A DNA stretch of 44,839 nucleotides from Coriobacteriales bacterium (GTDB lineage Bacteria; Actinomycetota; Coriobacteriia; Coriobacteriales; Atopobiaceae). A program made the translations under genes and the position numbers. A model generated the notes under the pieces. It was given only the letters and a program-made list of their open reading frames with translations. It was not told the origin of the DNA and did no database searches. The DNA lies in contig JAQXQO010000035.1 in NCBI GenBank assembly GCA_029101205.1, positions 1-44,839 on the forward strand, in the 5' to 3' direction. Positions 38,130 through 44,839 of the stretch are shown here, in pieces (positions within the stretch are counted from its first letter, which is position 1; every line of letters begins with the position of its first letter).

Positions 38130-39467
38130 CTAGTTCTGCGCGGAGACCGTGCCGGACGTCGTGGTGGAAGAGCTGCTGCCGTTGCTGGAGCTGGTGTCCA
38201 CGGTAACGCTGGAGATCTTCCAACCTATCTTGTCGCGCGTGAAGTGGAACACGTAGTGCTGGGTCGTGCCGTCGGACAGCTTTGCGGAGACCTTGGCGGT
38301 CGAGTCGCTCATGCCACGGTCGACGGAGTCGATGCTGACCTGGGCGCCCGAGGGAATCAGCGCCTCGATCTCGGACTTGTCGGACGACGACGCCGAGTCG
38401 GCAATCAAAGACGACAGGTCGCCGTTGTTGGTCTTTGCCTCGAAGGCCTGGTTCACGACGGACTCCTGCGTGGGCCAGCCATAGCCGCGATAGTACGCGT
38501 AGCCACCGGCGGCGCACACTACCACCAGGATGATGACCAGGGTGATGACCACCTTGCGACCGGTGTGCTTCTGCTTGCGCTCCTTGCGCTTCTGCTCCTT
38601 GGCGTCCTTGACGATGTCCTCCTCGTTTATGGAGAAGAAGCCCGTGTCCTCGGGAGAGGGCATAAGGTTGCCCGTGGTCTCGCCGGTGGGGTCCAGCGGG
38701 TCGTACGTCACAGGGCCATAGCCGGCGGCAGCCAGCAGGTTGTCGGTGTCGGAGGGCTTGTTTACGCCCATGGCCGCCATGGCGTTGCGCGCGGCGTCGT
38801 AGGAGGCCTGAGCCTCGGGAGCCAGCGTGTAGGTCCCGTCGGCCGTGGCGTGGTTGAACGCGTCGACGGCCTCGGACATGCGGTTGGCGGCCACGTAGGC
38901 CAGGGCCAGCTCGCAATATATGGCGTTCTGGCTGTGCACGCTGCTGCTGAAGTCCAAGGCGGTGCGGTATGCCTCGATGGCGTCCACGGGGCGGGACAGC
39001 TCCATGAACGACCCGCCCAGCTTCCTCAGCGCGAAGCACGGGTCGGGGTTGTTCTCGTCGATGGCGGCGTTCCTGAAGGCGATGCCCGCGCTTCGGACGT
39101 CTCCCAGCTCCTCGTAGGCCGAGCCCAGAGCCAGGTAGGCCTTGTAGGGCTTGGCGTAGGAGGGGTCCTGGGTGGCGCGGGTCAGCGCGTCCACGGCCTC
39201 GGAGCTGCGGCCGGCGGCCAGCAGGGCGCGGCCACGGTTGGTGTTCAGGGCGCCGACCTTGCCGTAGGTAGAGTCGGCCAGGGCGTCGGCGTAGGCCTTG
39301 GCGGCCTCGTCGTAGCGGCCCAGCTTCATGAGGGCGTTGCCCAGCAGGTGGTCGACGCTGCCCGAGACCTCGCCCGGCTGCTTTGCCTGCGACAGCTCGG
39401 AGGCGGCGACCGCCCAGTTACCGCTTCTGTAGGCCGAGACGCCGGCCTTGTACATTTCCTGGTTCAC
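38130..39467 (-). CDS. TPR-repeat protein with a single TM and a C-terminal exported domain
   Basis: N-terminal TPR-like repeats (GRYDEAAKAYADALADS, SSEAVDALTRATQDPS, RPVDAIEAYRTALDF); TM VVITLVIILVVVCAAGGYAYY. Confidence 0.85.
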   Translation of the reverse strand: MNQEMYKAGVSAYRSGNWAVAASELSQAKQPGEVSGSVDHLLGNALMKLGRYDEAAKAYADALADSTYGKVGALNTNRGRALLAAGRSSEAVDALTRATQDPSYAKPYKAYLALGSAYEELGDVRSAGIAFRNAAIDENNPDPCFALRKLGGSFMELSRPVDAIEAYRTALDFSSSVHSQNAIYCELALAYVAANRMSEAVDAFNHATADGTYTLAPEAQASYDAARNAMAAMGVNKPSDTDNLLAAAGYGPVTYDPLDPTGETTGNLMPSPEDTGFFSINEEDIVKDAKEQKRKERKQKHTGRKVVITLVIILVVVCAAGGYAYYRGYGWPTQESVVNQAFEAKTNNGDLSSLIADSASSSDKSEIEALIPSGAQVSIDSVDRGMSDSTAKVSAKLSDGTTQHYVFHFTRDKIGWKISSVTVDTSSSNGSSSSTTTSGTVSAQN

Positions 39468-39492
39468 GATGACTCCCTAGTCCCGCGCAATC

Positions 39493-40041
39493 CTAAGCCT
39501 GCGCATGCTCTATACGGACGGAGTTGAGCACGTCGCCCGCGCGCAGCTTCGCGATGACGTCCTTGCCCTGGATGGTGGTGCCGAACACGGTGTAGCCGGA
39601 GTCCAGGCCGTGCTGGGCGCCCAGGCAGAAGTAGAACTGCGACCCTGCCGAGTCGGGGTGCTGCGAGCGCGCCATGGCCAGCGCGCCGTCCACGTGGCTG
39701 TTGCGGGGGTTCGATGCGAACTCGGCCTTGATGCGATAGCCGGGGCCACCCGTGCCGGGGAGGCCGTCGGGGCCCCTCCTGCCTGCCGCAACGTCGTCGG
39801 GACTCATCTGGCGGGTGTTGGGGTCGCCGCCCTGGATCACAAAGCCGGGCACGTAGCGATGGAACTTCGTCTGGTCATAGAAGCCGGAACTGGCGAGTTC
39901 GCAGAAGTTAGCGACGTGAATGGGGGCGCCGTCACCGTCCAGGCGCACCTTTATGGTGCCCTTGCTGGTGTCGAAGACCGCTACCTCGTCGCCCTTGACC
40001 TGGTACTTCGGCGTATACAGAGGGTCTCCAAAAAATCCCAT
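39493..40041 (-). CDS. Cyclophilin-type peptidyl-prolyl isomerase
   Basis: VANFCELASSGFYDQTKFHRYVPGFVIQGGDP, GALAMARSQHPDSAGSQFYFCLGAQHGLDSGYTVFGTTIQG. Confidence 0.95.
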   Translation of the reverse strand: MGFFGDPLYTPKYQVKGDEVAVFDTSKGTIKVRLDGDGAPIHVANFCELASSGFYDQTKFHRYVPGFVIQGGDPNTRQMSPDDVAAGRRGPDGLPGTGGPGYRIKAEFASNPRNSHVDGALAMARSQHPDSAGSQFYFCLGAQHGLDSGYTVFGTTIQGKDVIAKLRAGDVLNSVRIEHAQA

Positions 40042-40081
40042 GCCGGTCCCTTTCTATGCCATAACTTGCAACGACTACCTG

Positions 40082-40109
40082 ATTCTAGCAGTGAAGGCGT
40101 ACCTTTCAC
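40082..40109 (-). promoter_or_regulatory. Candidate extended -10 promoter with embedded dyad upstream of the cyclophilin gene
   Basis: Reverse strand TGCTAGAAT; inverted repeat GTGAAgGcgtaCctTTCAC at 40091-40109. Confidence 0.4.
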
Positions 40110-40166
40110 ACATTCGGCAGAGGAGGCGAGCCATGTCCGCCCGTCGCAACAGCCGCGTTTCAGGAG

Positions 40167-41201
40167 CTACCCCTGGCTGGACGAGGAGTCATCGGAGCCG
40201 TCGCCCGAGTCGCCGTCCGAGTTGTCGCTCGAGGCCTCCTGCGGCTTCGCGTCGTCGTAGCCCTGCGAGAAGAGCCCCTTCCACGTGCCGGCAGACGACC
40301 CTGACGAGTCGTCTCCCAGAAGCGCGTCGACCTTCGACGCGGCTGACGTCACGTCCGAGGCGGACTTCACGCTGTCCCATGCCGAGGTCATGGCGTCCAG
40401 GCGGTTCCTGAGGTAGCTGGCCAGGGTGTTCAGCGTCTGGCACTCGTCCTCGTAGGGCGAGGACGACATGTCTTTCTGTGAGAAGTCCGACATGGCGTTG
40501 CTGAGGTCCAGCGAAAGCTGCTTAGCCGCCTCGGAACCCTGCGTCACGTCTCCGCCCTTGCCGGCGACTATGTCGCGCAGGAGCGTCTCGTTGTCGTCGG
40601 CCTTCGAAGAGATGGTGCCCAGCGTGTCGTAGAAGCTGGACACCTCCTCGAAGTAGGAATCGGTGCCCGTGGTCTCTTCTTGTGTGGCGGTCTTGTCCTG
40701 GCCGCTGAGGTAGGTGACCTCGCCCGGGTAGCCGGCCATGGACGTGTCGGCATCCGTCGTGGCGTGCCGCACGTTGGCGTTCGGGTTCCACGGCTGCGTG
40801 ATTGCCAGCACGGTGCCGCCCACCGCCACGAGCGCGCACAGGGCCGCGGTCAGAACCACGCGGTAGTGCGGCATGTGCTCCTTAGGCGAGGCGGAGCGAT
40901 AGCCGTCCTTCGGCCTTGCGGGGATGACGCTTTCGGGCTGCGCCACCTTGGCCCGCTTGGCGGCGGGCTTGGGCTTTGCCTCCCCCGCCTCGTGCTCGAT
41001 GACGCTTTCGACCAGCTCGTCGTCCAGGGGGAATCCGCAGCTGGGGCAGGTTATGCGCCCTGGGGGTACCAGGGCGCCGCAGTTCTTGCAGAACACCCCC
41101 TCGCGCTGCGCGGGTTCACGCCGCGCCTGGAGCCGCGCGTGGCACGCGGGGCAGACGGTGGCGTCGTCCGGCACGTGCGTGCCGCAGGTGGGACAAATCA
41201 C
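40167..41201 (-). CDS. Zinc-ribbon single-pass membrane protein
   Basis: ICPTCGTHVPDDATVCPACHARL, VFCKNCGALVPPGRITCPSCGFPL, TM VVLTALCALVAVGGTVLAI; GTG start (41199-41201) chosen from upstream GGAGG; longer ORF begins at 41267. Confidence 0.8.
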   Translation of the reverse strand: MICPTCGTHVPDDATVCPACHARLQARREPAQREGVFCKNCGALVPPGRITCPSCGFPLDDELVESVIEHEAGEAKPKPAAKRAKVAQPESVIPARPKDGYRSASPKEHMPHYRVVLTAALCALVAVGGTVLAITQPWNPNANVRHATTDADTSMAGYPGEVTYLSGQDKTATQEETTGTDSYFEEVSSFYDTLGTISSKADDNETLLRDIVAGKGGDVTQGSEAAKQLSLDLSNAMSDFSQKDMSSSPYEDECQTLNTLASYLRNRLDAMTSAWDSVKSASDVTSAASKVDALLGDDSSGSSAGTWKGLFSQGYDDAKPQEASSDNSDGDSGDGSDDSSSSQG

Positions 41202-41276
41202 TTCAGAGCCTCCGATGATGGGTGCGTTGTGAGCTTCGTTTGTGGGACTGTGCGAGTGGGTCCTCACCCAACGGTT

Positions 41277-43961
41277 TTATGCCTTGCAGCAGAGGTTGTC
41301 CAGAACGTAGGGCAATATTCCACCACTGGCCAAGAACGCTCCCTCCATGGGGGTGTCCACGCGCACGACGCAGTCGAACTCGACGTCGCCCTGCTGCCCG
41401 TGGGCCACCACATGCGTGGTCGGCGAGGCGGGAAGGCCGCCGCGCAGGTCAACCGGGGCGATGTCGAACGTCTCGTGCCCCGTGAGCCCCAGCGAGCTGG
41501 CGCTCTGCCCGTCCATGAACTGCAGCGGCAGCACGCCCATCTGCACCAGGTTCGAGCGGTGAATCCTCTCGAAGCTCTCGGCCAGGACGGCGCGTATGCC
41601 CAGCAGGGCCGGACCCTTGCCCGCCCAGTCGCGGCTGGAGCCAGAGCCGTACAGCTTTCCGGCCACGATGACCAGCGGCACATCGTGCTGGCGGTAGTCC
41701 ATTGCAGCGTCGTACACCGAGGTGATCTGGTCGTTCAGCAGGTCGCGCGTCCATCCGCCCTTGCGACCGTCGGCCAGGTAGTTCTCCAGCTTCACGTTGG
41801 CGAACGTGCCCCTCATCATGACCTCGTGGTTGCCGCGGCGGCTGCCGTACGTATTGAAGTCGGCGTTCTTCACGCCGTGCTCGTTCAGGTATCGGGCTGC
41901 GGGAGAGTCGGCCGCGATGGCGCCAGCCGGCGAGATGTGGTCGGTCGTGACGAAGTCGCCCGCGTACACGAGGGCACGAGCGCCCTGCACCGAAATCCGG
42001 TCCTGACGCTTCGCCAGGTCGAAGTAGGGCGCGCGACGCACGTACGTGGAGTCGGGGTCCCACGGGAAGGTGGCGGACTTGCCAGCGTCGATGGCCATCC
42101 AGGCCCCGGAGCCCTCAAAGAGGCCCTTCGACCCGTCCTTGAACAGCTGCGGGGTCAGCACGCCGTCCAGCGCGTCCTGAATCTCGGCGTCGGTGGGCAT
42201 GAGCTCACTCAGCATGACCGGCGCTCCGTCGGACCCCACACCCACGGGGTCGTGGGCCAGGTCGATGTCCAGGGTGCCCGCCAGCGAGTAGGCCACCACC
42301 AGCGCAGGCTGGCACAGGTAGTTCTGGGCGACGTCGGGAGAGATGCGCCCGTCGAAGTTGCGGTTGCCCGACAGAATGCTCGTGAGCTCCATCTGGTCCG
42401 CATGGGCCTTCAGGCCGGGCAGGATGTCTCCGGAGTTGCCGATGCAGCTCATGCAGCCGAAGCCGCAGGTGTAGAAGCCCAGCTGGAACAGGGCGTCCGT
42501 CAGGCCGGCACGCTCCAGCAGAAGCTCCGTGGCATGGCTGCCGGGAGCCAGGATCTTCTTGACCCAGGGCTTGGGACGCAGGCCGCGCTCCACGGCCTTG
42601 CGCGCCAGGATGCCGGCACCCACCATCATGGCGGGGTCGGTCGCCGTGGTGCAGCTGGTGATGGCGGCGATGGCCAGCGTGCCGTGGCCCAGCTGGTAGT
42701 GGTCCTGTCCGCAGGCGACGTCGAAGGTCTGCGTCAAGTCGGCGCGACCGTGCTGGGCGCTGCTGGAGCGGAAGCGCTCGCGCAGGCCGGCGGGCGTGGT
42801 GTGGTTGTGGGGCCTGGAGGGACCGGCCAGGCTGGTCTGGACGCTGCCCAGGTCCAGCTCGACGCGACGGGCGTACACGCGGCCCTCGGGCATGCCATAG
42901 ATGCCCTGCTGGCGCAGGTAGGCCTGGGCGAAGGCGACCTCGGAGTCGTCGCGTCCGGTCAGGTGCAGGTAGTCCACGGCCGCGTCGTCCACGGGGAACA
43001 GCGTGGTCGTGGCGCCGTACTCGGGGGTCATGTTTGCGACGCAGGCGCGCTGCGTGGGGGTCAGCGTGGCGACACCGGGTCCCGTGACCTCGACCAGGCA
43101 GCCCACGACGCCCTCCTTGCGCAGCAGCTGCGCCACGGTCAGCGCCAGGTCCATTCCCTGGATGGAGTCGCGCAGCCTGCCGGTGAGGTGCAGCTCGACC
43201 ACGGGCGGCACCAGCATGGTGATGGGCTGTCCCAGGGCGGCCGCCTCGGCCTCGATGCCGCCCACGCCCCAGCCCAGGACGCCCAGGCCGTTGGCCGTGG
43301 GGGTGTGCGAGTCGGTGCCCACCAGCGTGTCGAAGCAGGCGACGTCGTCCCTGTCCGCCAGCGCGTCGGTCGTGACCACTCGGCAGAAGCGCTCGATGTT
43401 CAGCTGATGGCAGATGCCGCCTCCGGGGGGCACGATCTCGACGTTCTGGAACGAGTGGGAGGCCCACTTCAGAAACGCGAAGCGCTCACGGTTGCGCTGC
43501 GCCTCCAGCGACTCGTTCCTCTGCGCGCTGTCGGGGACGCCGGCGCAGTCGGCGATGACGGAGCGGTCGACGACCAGGGTGCACGGGATGTGCGGATTCA
43601 CCAGCTCGGGGTCGCCGCCGCGCTCAACCATAGCGTCGCGCATGGCGGCAAAGTCCACGAACACCGGCACGCCGGTGAAGTCCTGGAACAGCACGCGGGC
43701 GGGCATGAACTCGATCTCCTTGCCCTGGGTGCCTGCGAGGCCAGCCTCGACCACGCGGCGGGCCGCCTCGACGGCGTCGTCGTCCGTTGCGCTGCGCCTG
43801 ACGACGTTCTCCAGGAGCACCACCAGGGCGCGCGGGAGCTTCTGCGCTCCGGGGATCTGCGAGACGTCGAAGACCCTGCGCCTGATGCCTGCGGCCTCCA
43901 GCTCCTTCGGGTGGCGCGCCGCCAGGACCTGCTCCCTAAACGCTGCTTCGCTTCCTTGCAT
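41277..43961 (-). CDS. acnA: Aconitate hydratase A
   Basis: VDRSVIADCAGVPDSAQRNESLEAQRNRERFAFLKWASHSFQNVEIVPPGGGICHQ, GTDSHTPTANGLGVLGWGVGGIEAEAAALGQP, SCIGNSGD. Confidence 0.96.
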   Translation of the reverse strand: MQGSEAAFREQVLAARHPKELEAAGIRRRVFDVSQIPGAQKLPRALVVLLENVVRRSATDDDAVEAARRVVEAGLAGTQGKEIEFMPARVLFQDFTGVPVFVDFAAMRDAMVERGGDPELVNPHIPCTLVVDRSVIADCAGVPDSAQRNESLEAQRNRERFAFLKWASHSFQNVEIVPPGGGICHQLNIERFCRVVTTDALADRDDVACFDTLVGTDSHTPTANGLGVLGWGVGGIEAEAAALGQPITMLVPPVVELHLTGRLRDSIQGMDLALTVAQLLRKEGVVGCLVEVTGPGVATLTPTQRACVANMTPEYGATTTLFPVDDAAVDYLHLTGRDDSEVAFAQAYLRQQGIYGMPEGRVYARRVELDLGSVQTSLAGPSRPHNHTTPAGLRERFRSSSAQHGRADLTQTFDVACGQDHYQLGHGTLAIAAITSCTTATDPAMMVGAGILARKAVERGLRPKPWVKKILAPGSHATELLLERAGLTDALFQLGFYTCGFGCMSCIGNSGDILPGLKAHADQMELTSILSGNRNFDGRISPDVAQNYLCQPALVVAYSLAGTLDIDLAHDPVGVGSDGAPVMLSELMPTDAEIQDALDGVLTPQLFKDGSKGLFEGSGAWMAIDAGKSATFPWDPDSTYVRRAPYFDLAKRQDRISVQGARALVYAGDFVTTDHISPAGAIAADSPAARYLNEHGVKNADFNTYGSRRGNHEVMMRGTFANVKLENYLADGRKGGWTRDLLNDQITSVYDAAMDYRQHDVPLVIVAGKLYGSGSSRDWAGKGPALLGIRAVLAESFERIHRSNLVQMGVLPLQFMDGQSASSLGLTGHETFDIAPVDLRGGLPASPTTHVVAHGQQGDVEFDCVVRVDTPMEGAFLASGGILPYVLDNLCCKA

Positions 43962-44839
43962 CCCTTGCCTCCAGCCTCGATACCAGGCGGGCAAACATGC
44001 TGCCGTCGCCCTGGGCGTAGCGCCCGAACCGGTCGTATAGGACATTGAACAACACCACGGAGGCCACAGCCCCCACTAGTAACAATACTGCCACGGACCC
44101 CTCCAGCCGCGCTATCTCGAAGAATCCCGCCATACAGATCGAAGCGAAGATGACCATGGCCATGATGAAGCACAGCAGCGCCACCCGCAAAGGCGTCAAC
44201 GGCAGGGAGATCCTCACTATGAGCGCAACGCCCACCACCAGTGCCAGGAACAGGCAGGCGGTGGATATCTGGGCGAACTCCATGTGCGTCATGCGCCCCA
44301 GCCACAGGCAAATCCCCAACGCCACCACCTCCGTCACCGAGGCCGGGAGCGACTTCGACAGCACGTTCACCAGGAAGCTGCCGCGAACCAGCTCGTGGTT
44401 GGGCTCCAGCGCCAGCACGAACGACGGCACGCCGATGACCGCCGCGGACAAGAGCGACATCTGCACGGGCACGAAGGGGTACGGCGGCATAAATATGCAG
44501 ATAAACGCAAGTGCGGCCGAGAAGACCGTCTTTACCAGGAACAATGACGCCGAGCGCTGCAGGTTGTTGATGGAGCGCCTGCCCTCGGCCACGACCTCGG
44601 GCATGTGGGCGAAGTCGTTGTCCACGAGCACGATCTCGGCCACGTTTCGGGCGGCCGCCGAGCCCGACGCCATGGCCACCGAGCAGTCGGCCTCGCGCAG
44701 CGCCAGCACGTCGTTCACGCCGTCGCCCGTCATGGCCACCGTGCGGCCCTCCTGCTGCAGCGCGCGCACGAGCGATCGCTTCTGCTGAGGGGTCACGCGC
44801 CCGAACACGGCGCAGGTGGTGGCAGCCTTGCGCAGCTTC
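43936..44839 (-). CDS. Cation-transporting P-type ATPase, C-terminal part (runs off the right edge)
   Basis: VFGRVTPQQKRSLVRALQQEGRTVAMTGDGVNDVLALREADCSVAMASGSAAARNVAEIVLVDNDF plus C-terminal TM helices. Confidence 0.93.
   Translation of the reverse strand, partial: KLRKAATTCAVFGRVTPQQKRSLVRALQQEGRTVAMTGDGVNDVLALREADCSVAMASGSAAARNVAEIVLVDNDFAHMPEVVAEGRRSINNLQRSASLFLVKTVFSAALAFICIFMPPYPFVPVQMSLLSAAVIGVPSFVLALEPNHELVRGSFLVNVLSKSLPASVTEVVALGICLWLGRMTHMEFAQISTACLFLALVVGVALIVRISLPLTPLRVALLCFIMAMVIFASICMAGFFEIARLEGSVAVLLLVGAVASVVLFNVLYDRFGRYAQGDGSMFARLVSRLEARDARKRSSV

Noticed and set aside
40680-44048. 1122-aa plus-strand ORF antisense to acnA and the zinc-ribbon gene
   Set aside because: Same codon-bias artefact; spans two genuine minus-strand genes.

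Overview
The window is dense and GC-rich. Nearly every gene is a core housekeeping gene, and gene order and content suggest an actinobacterium of the Coriobacteriia type (inference only). I found no CRISPR array, prophage, transposon, rRNA or tRNA. Three blocks can be read. (1) A long minus-strand information-processing block, right to left: rpsP(S16)-KH protein-rimM-trmD-lepB-glyQ-glyS-short PDRP-like protein-ppdK-DUF6273-like lipoprotein-rplS-rnhB-yraN-yifB/comM-dprA-trmFO-xerC-rpsB-tsf (partial). (2) A plus-strand response regulator, histidine kinase and dinB. (3) A second minus-strand block: P-type ATPase (partial)-acnA-zinc-ribbon membrane protein-cyclophilin-TPR protein-mreB-mreC-mreD-PBP2-rodA-DUF697-like protein-two radical-SAM-associated genes-rplU-rpmA-obgE-proB-nadD-yqeK-rsfS. 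I see no clear novel multi-gene system. The best leads are a PPDK regulatory protein that ends after its N-terminal half, directly upstream of ppdK; a structured leader and Cys-containing N-terminal extension on yraN; Ser-rich tails on three neighbouring cell-envelope proteins; an extra N-terminal hydrophobic helix on PBP2; and a terminator between the response regulator and its kinase. Family calls come from reading the supplied translations; no database search was run.
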